DNA from: Arsenophonus sp. aPb
GTDB taxonomy: Bacteria; Pseudomonadota; Gammaproteobacteria; Enterobacterales; Enterobacteriaceae
Direction of reading: 5' to 3'
DNA length: 64,000 nucleotides
Assembly (NCBI RefSeq): GCF_029873475.1
Contig: NZ_CP123500.1
Span: 1 to 64,000, forward strand
Made by a program: the position numbers and the translations under genes. The notes under the pieces were generated by a model. The model did no database searches. It saw nothing but the letters and a program-made list of their open reading frames with translations, and was not told where the DNA came from. Below are positions 50,101 through 59,198 of this stretch, one piece after another. Numbering within the stretch: position 1 is the first letter of the stretch; every line of letters starts with the position of its first letter.

Positions 50101-52088
50101 TAAACATAATCGCCCTGATATCACGCTAACCGGATTAGCACCAACCCATAAAGCCGTTGCGGAACTAAAAGCCGCCGGCATTAATTCACAAACTATTGCC
50201 AGCTTTCTTAATGAAAATAATCCCTTAACAAACTTTGAAAATAGTCTATTTATCATTGATGAAAGTTCAATGATCGGCAACAAAACCTATGTCACCTTAT
50301 TAAATAACATTACCGCCCAAGGCGGCCGTATTGTCCTTGCTGGTGACCGCCAACAACTTAAATCTTTTGAAAGTGGCGTGCCATTTAAATTAACCCTGGA
50401 ACGTAGCGCCGCTGACGCCATTGTGATGCGTGAGATTGTCAGACAAACGCCAGCATTAAAACCAGCGATTGAAGCGGTGATAGCCGGCAATATCAAACAA
50501 TCCCTTGCAGTGATAGCCAGCATTCCACCCACTACCGTTAGTCGAAATAGAAAAAGTGATCTGCCAACCCACTCCGTTATCGACCTGAAAGAAAAAAAGC
50601 CGGATGAAAAAATCACGGCAATCGTGAATGATTTCACCAGCAGGACCAAAGATGCTCGAGATAATACCTTGATTGTCACGCCATTAAACCGTGACAGAAA
50701 AGCCATTAACCAAGCCATCCATCAAACGCTTTACCAACAAGACTCCCAAAGCCTGACCATCCCAATCTTACAACGCGTCAATCACCAGCCTGCTGATTTG
50801 AAAATGACGGCATTTTGGCAAGCAAACAGCGGTAATATTGCCAAAGTTAATCAAACCTATTATACCATCGGCGATATTTCACCGTCTGGAACCCTTGCAC
50901 TCGAACAGCAGGATAACCGTCAGGAGCGTTATCTGTCGGTCATGGAACTTAACCCTGATAGCGTTACCCTTTTTCAACCGGATAACATCACCGTTAGCCA
51001 GGGCGAAAAAATCAGACTCACCCTAACGGATAAAGAACGCTTGGCCAGCAATAATGAAACCGGCATCATCAAAAAGATCAGCGGCGATAGCTTGTTGATT
51101 GACTTTAATGGACAAGAACTGAAATACAACCCGATACAGGAAATGGCTGACCGCCATCTTGACTACACATATGCGGTCACCGCCTACGCATCACAAGGCG
51201 CTTCGGTACCTTATGTAATTGTTTATGATGGTGCCAGTGATAATAAAGCGAAACTCGCCGCCCTGGACAATACCTATGTCGAATTTTCCCGCAGTAAGGC
51301 CCATGTCCAGGTATATCTGGATGATGCGGAAAAATGGATAAACCACATCGAAAGCCACAGTGGCGAAAGATTAACCGCCCATGAATTGATTAAACGCCAG
51401 GATGACCAGCTGGCAGCTAGTGAAAAAAAATCTCTGGCAGAAAAGCAAACTCATCACACAAACGGCCTTAGCAAAAAAAATAGCGCCGGTGATAACCGAG
51501 ACTGGCCGGCTGAATACCATGACAAAATCAGCTGAAATTTTATTACCGGTTGTCAATGAAAACGGCATTCAGCGCGGCAACTATCATTTACCGGTTGGCA
51601 TCTACAGTGGCAAGCTGGATTTTAACAATGGCACTTATCAAGGGGCCGATGACGGCAAATATATCATCCTGCAGAAAGGTGATGAAAACAGCCAACCAAA
51701 AACCTATCAAACCGACCAATTACAAAGTGCTTTACAGCAGACAGAGCCTGAGCAAGCCATCGTAATTGAAATTAATAGCCATCCAGATAACAACCGTGAA
51801 GACAAAACAATCAACAAAATAACCACAGAGGAGCTGGTAGCTGAGAGCAAGGCATTATCCCTGGAAATAAACGAGCTAGCACGCAACGATGAAAATAACC
51901 TCTCTCCTGATGAAATCCATCATGAAAAAACCATAGAAACAGCAGATTTATCCCTTACTGATGAATATAACCTGGCAAAAGATGAGACTGAAACCGATAA
52001 GGAGACGAAACGATTAGGCAATGATGAAGTCAACATTTTACATCATAAATCCACTGAAAAAACCAAAGAGAAGGAGTATGGGGATTAA
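47144..52088 (+). pseudogene. traI: MobF relaxase / DNA helicase I TraI, split by a one-base poly-A frameshift
   Basis: The ATG at 47144 gives the MobF start with Y16, Y17, Y23 and Y24 (NYYEEKDNYY), exactly as in F TraI, and the metal site DPQLHTHAVIAN. After two RecD-like modules, Walker A is IQGYAGVGKTTQF and the DE box is IIDESSMIG. The first frame stops at 51535; the C-terminal TraI domain (SAEILLPVVNENGIQRGNYH, YQGADDGKYIILQKGD) continues in the +1 frame to 52088. Frames join if one A is removed from the A8 run at 51473-51480. The relaxase and helicase halves are intact, so a truncated 1463-residue protein may still nick and unwind, and transcript slippage could restore full length. Confidence 0.9.
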
Positions 52089-52211
52089 ATAGATACAAAC
52101 TAAATGTATTAAATTGACAATTCTAATTTAAAAAGCGCTATTAGTTTCAATATATCATTAAATAAAAATTAATTCGGATGTCCCAAATAATTCTACCTTT
52201 TAAATTGTATT

Positions 52212-52625
52212 TCATTGCTCATAGCTTGATATAGTCTCAGGTAGTAAATCATCACCATAATCAGATAGAATTTTCAAAGCAAAAGCGGTTTTTTCAAATT
52301 CAGCTGCTCCCGTTGCCGCGAAAATAGTGAGTTTTATAAGCTCAAAAGAAGGATTAAGTTGATGTTCATTCAACATCAAAAACACACTGACAGCCTGAAA
52401 TGCAGTCCGTTTATTCCCATCATAAAAAGCATGGGCTCTGGCAATAGCTATCAAATACATTGCAGCTAACTCAAATATATCATTACATTCATCATAATCT
52501 ACCAAAGCAATCACTCGATGTAGAGCACCTTCAAGTCTATCAATATTAGAAATACCACCGCTAGATGGAAGTGTCGAACGTTGGATTTCAATTACTTCTT
52601 CTGTAGTCAAAAATCGAATACACAT
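52212..52625 (-). CDS. doc: Doc-type toxin (Fic/DOC family)
   Basis: A 137-residue Fic-fold protein with the Doc motif HAFYDGNKRTA. The H, the acidic D, and N, K and R of the loop are all present. Doc phosphorylates elongation factor Tu and arrests translation. Start and antitoxin stop are adjacent (TAGATG), so the genes are translationally coupled. A second plasmid addiction module. The frame is intact. Confidence 0.92.
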   Translation of the reverse strand: MCIRFLTTEEVIEIQRSTLPSSGGISNIDRLEGALHRVIALVDYDECNDIFELAAMYLIAIARAHAFYDGNKRTAFQAVSVFLMLNEHQLNPSFELIKLTIFAATGAAEFEKTAFALKILSDYGDDLLPETISSYEQ

Positions 52626-52880
52626 CTATTTGTCTTCCAGTGCCTTGATAATATGTGCATAGTTCTTTTTAGTTAGCATCAATGCTTTTTTAAATGTTCC
52701 AGAATTCTTTATTTCATCATTTTTTAATTGTTTATGTACTGAATTAGCATTATTACCACCATTTTGAATGATAATATCAGTCTTCCCTTTTTGAGTTACA
52801 ATAATGCTCTCGCCATTACGTATATCCTCTAGAAAGCCTGATAGTCCTGCTCGTAACTGTGTATAAGTTATCTTCTTCAT
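52626..52880 (-). CDS. phd: Phd/YefM-family antitoxin partner of Doc
   Basis: 84 residues from the ATG at 52880 with a strong AGGAGGGG site; a longer frame to 52913 is rejected. MKKITYTQLRAGLSGFLEDI, then SIIVTQKGKTDIIIQ is the Phd/YefM N-terminal fold. The C-terminal helix should inhibit Doc. First gene of the operon and probably self-repressing. Confidence 0.88.
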   Translation of the reverse strand: MKKITYTQLRAGLSGFLEDIRNGESIIVTQKGKTDIIIQNGGNNANSVHKQLKNDEIKNSGTFKKALMLTKKNYAHIIKALEDK

Positions 52881-52941
52881 AACCCCTCCTAATGTACATG
52901 TACATATTAACAAAAGAGCTCGCTGAATGAAAACTGAAATT

Positions 52942-53337
52942 TTATTTTTCTTTAAAAAAATAACTGAGTTTATATTCTATCTCTTCCAGGAACTTTTGAT
53001 AATTTTCATCTGACATATATTGTGAGGCTTTTTCTTGATCCTTCTTGGTTGCATAAAACAAAAGATTTTCCATAAATTCGATTTTTAAAACCGATTTAGC
53101 GATAAGCGCTAACTTATCATCTAATGTAATTTTCGGTTCTGCATTGTCCTTATTATCCCTTCTTTTCTGCATTACAAGACAACCAATTTTTAACATCTCC
53201 ATGGCAATAACAGTACGATTAGAAGTGGAGTTTGGTTCACCATCCGCGCGTTTCTCCGCTACTAACTGGTCAATTTGTTGCAAAACTGAATCGGGAATAG
53301 GTAATGATAAGCGGTATTTATTTTTTGTTTTATCCAT
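52942..53337 (-). CDS. traM: TraM-like relaxosome protein (ribbon-helix-helix)
   Basis: 131 residues, against 127 for F TraM. An N-terminal ribbon-helix-helix (NKYRLSLPIPDSVLQQIDQL, AEKRADGEPN) and a C-terminal coiled tetramerisation part ending KLSYFFKEK line up with the plan of F TraM (KVNLYISNDAYEKINAII ... MERFF). It lies beside the oriT candidate and diverges from the lytic transglycosylase gene, as in F (traM-oriT-orf169). TraM binds oriT and the TraD C-terminus to license transfer. Name inferred from layout and size. Confidence 0.72.
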   Translation of the reverse strand: MDKTKNKYRLSLPIPDSVLQQIDQLVAEKRADGEPNSTSNRTVIAMEMLKIGCLVMQKRRDNKDNAEPKITLDDKLALIAKSVLKIEFMENLLFYATKKDQEKASQYMSDENYQKFLEEIEYKLSYFFKEK

Positions 53338-53359
53338 GCAGAATTCCTCAACCCTTTAT

Positions 53360-53760
53360 TATGAATCAACTTTTACACTATTATACATTAGATTATAGAA
53401 TCTACATAGCATCTATTGGAATAAAAATGAAACAGGTTAATTTATTTATTAATAAAATCAATTAATTAAAAAAACAAAAAGAATCTAAAAAGATTTCATA
53501 AAGAATCTTATAAGAATCTTTTTAATGAATTTGTTTTAAAATCATAATGATGCTTTTAATAAGCCATATAGATTCTATATAGAATCTATTCATCAGAGAT
53601 AAAAATTAGGTTATTTTAAATAAATAACTTATATATCATTAAGTTAAAACAAAATATTTATTTTGCGTGTGGTGTGTAAGTTAGCAGTGAAAAAAGCGAT
53701 TTAGCGAGGCTAATTAGAAAAAAATTAAGGTAATATCTGTTAAAAAAATTTTCAAATTAT
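53360..53760. other. oriT: Origin of transfer (oriT) candidate with TraM-type sites and an F-like nic sequence
   Basis: The gap between traM-like and transglycosylase genes carries seven GANTC motifs (53363, 53398, 53481, 53503, 53513, 53571, 53582), a motif bound by TraM of pED208. It also has a perfect 20-bp palindrome TAGATTCTATATAGAATCTA (53569-53588). At 53661-53676 TTTTGCGTGTGGTGTG resembles the F nic region (TTTGCGTGGGGTGT, cut, GG), recalled from memory. The F-like MobF relaxase with identical tyrosine spacing supports this. It is AT-rich and non-coding. Confidence 0.72.
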
Positions 53761-53847
53761 GGGCGACAATATGCCTAATTGTTTATTATAAATAAATCGC
53801 TGTAGGCGATAAATTCGCTTTTAATTTGCTACTCAATATGAACTAAA

Positions 53848-54360
53848 ATGAAAAAAATACATTTTTTATTCATCACACTTATTGCAAAAACCGCAATCGC
53901 TGATTGTTTTGACAGCGCAGGCAAGTATTATCAAATCGATCCTGATTATTTAAGGGCTATCGCCTGGCAAGAATCAAAATTCAATCCAAAAGCAAAAAAC
54001 AAAAATAAAGATGGTTCATTCGATTTAGGTATCATGCAGATTAATACCAAAACATTTAAATCAATAAAAAAAGAATATCCCACATTAACGGAAAATAATT
54101 TATTAATTAATCCCTGTTTGAATATTCATCTAGGGGCAATGATATTAAATCGAAACTTTGCGGCCTATGGCAAACACTGGTTGGCAATTGGAATGTATAA
54201 TGCGGGGATGCGTAATGCTAATTCGACGATTGAAAATCGTTATCACTACGCGCAAAAAGTTTATAATCACTATAAGAAAATAAAAAGTGGAAAAATAAAA
54301 AAATCATCAGTTATTAACCTAGCTGATTCTAGAAGTAATCAAATCAACAAAGATAATTAA
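53848..54360 (+). CDS. Lytic transglycosylase, orf169/P19-type
   Basis: A 170-residue periplasmic enzyme with a signal peptide cut after AIA (residue 18). The SLT domain has the catalytic Glu in AIAWQESKFNP, then GSFDLGIMQINTKTF and the conserved MYNAGM. Size and position next to oriT match orf169 of F and P19 of R1, which open peptidoglycan for the mating channel. First gene of the leading region, transcribed away from oriT. The frame is intact. Confidence 0.92.
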   Translation: MKKIHFLFITLIAKTAIADCFDSAGKYYQIDPDYLRAIAWQESKFNPKAKNKNKDGSFDLGIMQINTKTFKSIKKEYPTLTENNLLINPCLNIHLGAMILNRNFAAYGKHWLAIGMYNAGMRNANSTIENRYHYAQKVYNHYKKIKSGKIKKSSVINLADSRSNQINKDN

Positions 54361-54714
54361 TCACCCATTACACTCTTGCATCTTCACGCGCCATCGTTAC
54401 CTCAAAACACAAAGATACTTCAAACTGTTTACAAACAAAAGCAATTACCGCTACTCCTCATTTTTAGTTATTGCCATTAGTTGTTCTAACAGCCATCGGC
54501 CTGTTGCTCAATCACTGTCGATTCTTTTTTAACCCATCTTTCAGAAAGCTTTTGAGCGGCGGTTTTGACATTTTGTGTATTCATGCTCACCACAGGGTGG
54601 GACGTCCTTAAAGCGCTGGCAAAAAAGCGGCCAGCGCGGTTAATGCGGCGCGTCTAGTATGGACGCTGCAAGCTGGGTTTTACAATTGCTAGTCACTATC
54701 CATGTAGACAACAC
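54361..54714. other. Leading-region gap, possible small minus-strand ORF
   Basis: No secure gene is visible. On the minus strand an ATG at about 54586 (GGTGAGC upstream) starts MNTQNVKTAAQKLSERWVKK and stops after 32 codons; it could be a decayed gene start. GC content is higher than around it. Confidence 0.3.
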
Positions 54715-54716
54715 CC

Positions 54717-54842
54717 GCGTTGTTATCCACGGCTGCCAATTTTGTTGAGCAGGACATACCCACCCCAAAAAGTGGGTATGTCCGTCGCGTACGGGTAGGC
54801 GAAGTCGTACCTGCAACAAAATCAAGCGATGGGTAACAACGC
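54717..54842. repeat. Nested, branched inverted repeat in the leading region
   Basis: Outer arms GCGTTGTTATCC (54717-54728) and GGGTAACAACGC (54831-54842) pair with one wobble. Inside, ATTTTGTTG (54739-54747) pairs with CAACAAAAT (54814-54822). Within that are a perfect 12-bp stem GGACATACCCAC/GTGGGTATGTCC (54752-54783) and a small stem GTACG/CGTAC (54789-54810). The single strand would fold into a multi-branched structure. Leading regions of F-like plasmids carry single-strand promoters and primase sites, so this is a candidate. Confidence 0.65.
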
Positions 54843-55007
54843 TCTGGAGTGATTGGCTCGATGCTAATCAGTACAGATAGGCGTTTATTTCATGCGAATA
54901 GGAATTGATTATTGAAAATAACTTTTTGATGAACAGGGGATACGCTATTTCTTCTAAGAAACAGTTCCGTGGCATGTTAGACTTAATTTCTCGCATTCGA
55001 TCATACT

Positions 55008-55941
55008 TTAATCTTTAAACAGGTTTCTTAATTCAGACTCTGACAACCCAGTAAATTTCATCACTGACAGCCTGTTCATACCACTTTCGAGCATCTGCTT
55101 TGCTATCTCAAGTTGTGCTTCAAGTTTGCCTTTTTGCATCCCTTCTTGAATGCCTTCAAGTTTGCCTTTTTGAATACCTTTTTGTTCACCCTCACGGCGT
55201 AACTGTTCTGCAATAGTCATTACGACCTCCCGATAATCATCCGCTTTTTCCGCAATCTGATGCAAAAACTGTTTTGCATCCGAAGTATTCCCCCGCTCAA
55301 CAATATAATACATTAATCCTTTAAACAACTCTGGCTGTATTACATACTGATTTAATAAGCCTGCTATCTCCTGACTAAATTCTAGCATATCACGTGCTCG
55401 GATATGTTTCATCACTAACTCCATCAGCGCAACACGTCGATGCTTTATGATTTCCTCGTCAGGAATGGCTGTAACGTCAACTAGCGGGAACGCCTGAGTA
55501 TAAACAGATTTTGCCAGTTCCGGATCAGCAAAGCAATCAAACCAATCTGCACTATAAGGATAGGGGGAAGTTTTACCTTGATAGAACAGTAGCGGTATTA
55601 CGACCGGCAACATTTTATTACCTTGTTCAAGATGCCGATGCATCGCAGCGACGGCATAACGCATCAGGCGAAATGGCATCAGCTTTTCAGGGCGGCTCTG
55701 ATGCGAGAAGGCAATAGACATACCCCTTTCCTGTTGTCGTTTGTACAGAATAGAGCATATCAGAGCACTGACTACGCAGGTCTGGTTCAATAAAACTACC
55801 GGACTCCATTGCCAACGTACTAAAATCACACAATTTGCGAATATTTTCAGGCAAATGGATTTCCAGGAAATCCTTTGCAATCGTAATATCGCCAAGAAAC
55901 TTCTTAAACAAACTATCATGATGAGAAAGTATTTTTTTCAT
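55008..55941 (-). pseudogene. Rpn family nuclease, second copy, frameshifted
   Basis: From the ATG at 55941 (MKKILSHHDSLFKKFLGDI) this copy is nearly identical to the one at 5519-6394 up to TTGKGYVY. A small deletion near 55715 then shifts the frame before HQSRPEKLMPFRLMRYAVAA. The rest is open to 55008. Its tail has an extra repeat of KGKLEGIQEGMQKGKLEAQL, so the Q/E/K repeat length varies between copies. Inactive as it stands. Confidence 0.88.
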
Positions 55942-56095
55942 CGCTACAGTATAAACTTGAGGGGTAACCCTTGCGATAATTTTTATAGCAAAAAACAAAA
56001 ATAAAAACTTGCTATTACTGACCATAGTCAGTCTAATATCTAGAAGGTAAGGGATCCCCCATTACCCACCATAGCCCCAACGGGCAGGAGAAAAA

Positions 56096-56611
56096 ATGAA
56101 CATACAAGAAGCATTAAATGTATTTAATCTATCAGGTGAACTAACTGAAAAAGATATCAAGACCACTTATAAAAAACTCGCATTAAAATATCATCCAGAT
56201 CGTAATCCTTTAGGCACTGAATTGATGAAAGCGGTTAATACCGCCTTTGATTTTCTGATGGCTAACATTGAAAAAATTAATCAGTTTCAAAGTACAGATA
56301 ACAATGCTCGTTACAATTACGGTGAAGAACTTGAAAATGTACTAACAATACTTTCCGGTTTGCCTGGAGCGATATTTGAAGTCATCGGTAACTGGGTATG
56401 GATCAGCGGCGAAACCCTAGAACATAAAGAAAAATTAAAAGAAATTGGCTGCAAGTGGGCAGCAAAAAAGAAACAATGGTTCTATCGTCCAGAAGAACAT
56501 AAAAGTCGTTTTAACCGTAAAGAACATACAATGGACGAGATCCGCGAAATGTATGGAACAGATGGCCGCCGAAAAGCAAAAGGCTGGTATCGCGTAGAAG
56601 CCAAGGCATAA
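56096..56611 (+). CDS. J-domain (DnaJ-like) plasmid protein
   Basis: A 171-residue protein from the ATG at 56096 with AGGAG upstream. The N-terminal J-domain has KTTYKKLALKYHPDRNPLGT with the HPD tripeptide that stimulates Hsp70. The C-terminal half (VIGNWVWISGETLEHKEKLK, GCKWAAKKKQWFYRPEE) recalls plasmid and phage proteins of similar size and unknown role. It is followed by a second plus-strand gene after 53 bp. The frame is intact. Confidence 0.8.
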   Translation: MNIQEALNVFNLSGELTEKDIKTTYKKLALKYHPDRNPLGTELMKAVNTAFDFLMANIEKINQFQSTDNNARYNYGEELENVLTILSGLPGAIFEVIGNWVWISGETLEHKEKLKEIGCKWAAKKKQWFYRPEEHKSRFNRKEHTMDEIREMYGTDGRRKAKGWYRVEAKA

Positions 56612-56664
56612 CCATCAAAAGCGGGGCGGAAGCCCCTTAAATATCCATACTTGGAAGAAAAAAC

Positions 56665-57219
56665 ATGAGTAATAAAACATTTAAATCTCAATATTCATCG
56701 CTTTTTGAACGTGTATGTATTTTCTTGGGAAACGGCTGGCGCATTGATAAGCTAGAACAAAATTGCGCTCACCGTTTGAAACTAACAAGCGCTAACTATC
56801 GTCATTACGCTATCTTTGCCAGATTAGAAAACAACAGAATAATACTCACTGGTAGTATTGACTACTATTACTATAGATATGCAAAATCGTCACAATGTAC
56901 TGTATCACCCATGCGTAGTGCTACAGCTATTGCAAAAGATATTAATCGAAAAATATTAATAACGGCCATCAATGAAATAAAAAAAGCTAATGATTATCAT
57001 CAAGAAAAACAACAGGATGATGAACATCGGCAAATTGTAAAAGGCATGCTAAGGCGTTTGGTAAAGCTGACGCCATGTTGGAACACGATGACTGGTTTTA
57101 ACACATCGAATGGTATAGATGGAACTATAAGAGAAAGCTACAAGGGATATGGGGTTCAATTTAATGGTCTGACAACCGAACAACTCATCAAGTTAATTGG
57201 GTTTGTCTCTGTGCTATAA
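56665..57219 (+). CDS. Hypothetical plasmid protein, 184 residues
   Basis: A soluble basic protein with no motif that I recognise. The N-terminal part is rich in aromatic and basic residues (IFLGNGWRIDKLEQNCAHRL, SANYRHYAIFARLENNRIIL). A helical charged middle (AINEIKKANDYHQEKQQDDE) follows, and the end is IRESYKGYGVQFNGLT. It starts after a GGAAGAA site and lies 53 bp from the J-domain gene, so they are probably one operon. The frame is intact. Confidence 0.6.
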   Translation: MSNKTFKSQYSSLFERVCIFLGNGWRIDKLEQNCAHRLKLTSANYRHYAIFARLENNRIILTGSIDYYYYRYAKSSQCTVSPMRSATAIAKDINRKILITAINEIKKANDYHQEKQQDDEHRQIVKGMLRRLVKLTPCWNTMTGFNTSNGIDGTIRESYKGYGVQFNGLTTEQLIKLIGFVSVL

Positions 57220-57523
57220 ACAACCCTTATACAACTTAACCAGGCTGGCTACACTGAACAAAGCCAGTCAGGTACATCTGTTTTATTTTTAATGCCCTTA
57301 AGGGCATGGAAGGCGCAAAAAATTATTACAAGAGATTGATGAAACCAAATTGCGCCGATACGTGAACAAAGTGAACAACAAGACTAATATAACGCACAGG
57401 ACACCACGTTAGCGCCCCTGCTAGACGCCTTTGAAGTATTATGACAATTAAGTATTTCAAACTATAACCACTATCGAAGCCGGTAAATTATTATAGGCTT
57501 TGATCTTTTAATAAAGGCAATCC
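57220..57523. other. Gap without gene
   Basis: About 300 bp of spacer. It contains the short dyad ttaatgccctTAAGGGCATgg near 57287-57310 (ATGCCCTTAAGGGCAT, perfect 16 bp), which may be an operator or attenuator. No coding frame is seen. Confidence 0.5.
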
Positions 57524-57838
57524 ATGATAAATAAAAATGTATTAAACACCTTATATGAAAGAAAGGGTATTGGAAATAGAACATTTAGCGTGACATGTAC
57601 AAAAGAAAACCAAGATTATTCATTATGTTGTGAAAAAAAAATAAAAATCAGATCAAAAACCAAAATATCTGATCCTAAAAAGTCTACTAGTCGTAAAACG
57701 ATTTTTAGTATTAGTATAAAAATAGATGACTTGAATGAAATTGATTATGATAGATTTTTTTCTTCATTACCTAATGAAGAAAAAGAAATTTTTCATAAAC
57801 TTGTAATAAAAATTGCAGAAAAAATAAACCATGACTGA
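57524..57838 (+). CDS. Hypothetical protein, 104 residues
   Basis: A lysine-rich small protein (TYERKGIGNRTFSVTCTKEN, CCEKKIKIRSKTKISDPKKS) with no known domain. Its 3' end overlaps the downstream HTH gene by eight bases. Such coupling of a small basic protein and an XRE regulator is seen in toxin-antitoxin pairs of the HigBA kind, but no HigB fold is evident. Function unknown. Confidence 0.55.
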   Translation: MINKNVLNTLYERKGIGNRTFSVTCTKENQDYSLCCEKKIKIRSKTKISDPKKSTSRKTIFSISIKIDDLNEIDYDRFFSSLPNEEKEIFHKLVIKIAEKINHD

Positions 57839-58070
57839 TATTGCACTAACTGCTGAAACTGTAAAACGATTGCGAGTAAAAACGGGATTAACCCAAAAAG
57901 AGATAGCTAAGTTATTTGGCATATCACTGAATTACTGGCAACGAAAAGAGTTAAACCCAGATAGCGCACAACACCGTAAAATCTCCAAAAGTGAATATAC
58001 CTTATTACTATTACTCGCCGGAGAGCATCCTGACTTTATTCTGCAAAAACGTGGTCATTTGGAAAAATGA
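57831..58070 (+). CDS. XRE-type helix-turn-helix regulator
   Basis: A 79-residue protein with an HTH in the middle: RLRVKTGLTQKEIAKLFGIS, then LNYWQRKELNPDS. It resembles phage Cro-like or antitoxin HTH proteins. Two copies of the palindrome TGACTCAxACTGAG(T)CA follow at once and may be its operators. Translationally coupled to the preceding small gene. Confidence 0.75.
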   Translation: MTDIALTAETVKRLRVKTGLTQKEIAKLFGISLNYWQRKELNPDSAQHRKISKSEYTLLLLLAGEHPDFILQKRGHLEK

Positions 58071-58158
58071 CTCAGACTGAGACAAATATTAACTCTCTAT
58101 GAGTATAACTTTAACTACAAGGTTAAAATTAAACCAAACAATGACTCAAACTGAGTCA
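58068..58158. promoter_or_regulatory. Pair of operator-like palindromes
   Basis: TGACTCAGACTGAGACA (58068-58084) and the fully symmetric TGACTCAAACTGAGTCA (58142-58158) lie 74 bp apart. The first overlaps the stop of the XRE gene. Repeated dyads next to an HTH gene suggest repressor sites. Both also start with an ATG, encoding MTQTE-, so they may instead be duplicated gene starts. Confidence 0.5.
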
Positions 58159-58386
58159 AATAAAAGTAACATTATTAATTTTATAGATTTTTTATGGAGT
58201 AGTATTAAACGTAGTATCGTACACCACCGTGATATGAGCAGGTATCTAGCCCTTTGGATGTTGAAAAAGAACCATCATTGCATATCGCTTTTATATCTGG
58301 ATTGTTTGAGTCGTTTGTTATATATGGGGTTCTACGCCGGAACACCGGAAAATCCCACTACTAAAATTAAATTTTTTTCACAATAA
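58141..58386 (+). CDS. Short hypothetical protein
   Basis: A 81-residue frame from the ATG at 58141 (MTQTESNKSNIINFIDFLWS); an ATG at 58099 would add 14. It is rich in Leu, Tyr and His (YLALWMLKKNHHCISLLYLD) and might contain one hydrophobic helix. No family is recognised. It could be the remnant of a larger gene. Confidence 0.35.
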   Translation: MTQTESNKSNIINFIDFLWSSIKRSIVHHRDMSRYLALWMLKKNHHCISLLYLDCLSRLLYMGFYAGTPENPTTKIKFFSQ

Positions 58387-58424
58387 ATCAATTAGATATT
58401 GATTCAGCATCGCCATTGAGAGAA

Positions 58425-59198
58425 CTATCCACACAGAAAACTTATCCCCCTAACAGAGCCAGATACTGACACATCAGGCGTATGTCTAACCATCATGCTA
58501 ATGATATTTTCTAGTCTTCTAATTAAGTCATCGTAAGTCATAATATCCATTATATTGGCGTATTTTCGACCAATAATTTCAAAATCAAAATGTTGTTCAT
58601 TGGTGAATTCATTATCGCGCCCAAGCAAGAGCAATGCTTTTGGGTTGGCGATCTTTAGTGTAATATCTTTAGGGAGTTCTTTTTTGCGTTTCTTATAAAT
58701 TTCCTGTTCTCCAGCATAACCCCATTTACTCAGGTGGAATAGATACTTTTCTGCCTGGATGATTGTTCCAGACATCTCATTTCCCGGTGCATGGTTATCC
58801 CGATATTTACCATGAGAAAGTAGATTATTCGGAAAAGGCTTTTTATTTCGATAATGTCGACATTCCCATTAGCATCGACCAACATCAGGTCAATATACCG
58901 CTTACTTACCTTATCGCATTTTGAATAAAAATCCTTAATATGAACATTTTCGAGTACTGCAATGTACTTGGGAAAGATAAAAAGCAATAATTCAAGAATT
59001 TTTTCCTGCCAAACCTTTTCCTTATAACTACCCACATAATTTAGCATATGTTTTAGTTCAGCAAGGATGTATTTGAACTTTTGAATCTCAAAGCTTTGAA
59101 TAAGAAGTCTACCTTGCGACGTCTTTGTGACAATAGCCGGCTTCTTCGCAAGATAATTATTTAGTTGTTTTTCTGCATCCGACAACGTACCAAAATAA
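58425..59198 (-). pseudogene. Shedu-type immune nuclease (SduA, DUF4263), truncated and frameshifted
   Basis: Two frames together give the DUF4263 nuclease domain: LELLLFIFPKYIAVLENVHI, RYIDLMLVDANGNVDIIEIK with the D-x(n)-ExK site, then in the other frame KKPFPNNLLSHGKYRDNHAP, SGTIIQAEKYLFHLSKWG and MDIMTYDDLIRRLENII. Frame is lost in the short A-run at the ExK lysines near 58846, where one missing A explains the break. The 5' end is cut at 59198 by IS6 copy I. SduA proteins defend against phages by nicking DNA. This copy is dead. The Shedu call is from motif and order. Confidence 0.75.

Noticed and set aside
54640..54825. 61-codon minus-strand frame in the leading region
   Set aside because: It runs through both arms of the inverted repeat, which explains its odd composition; there is no start signal.
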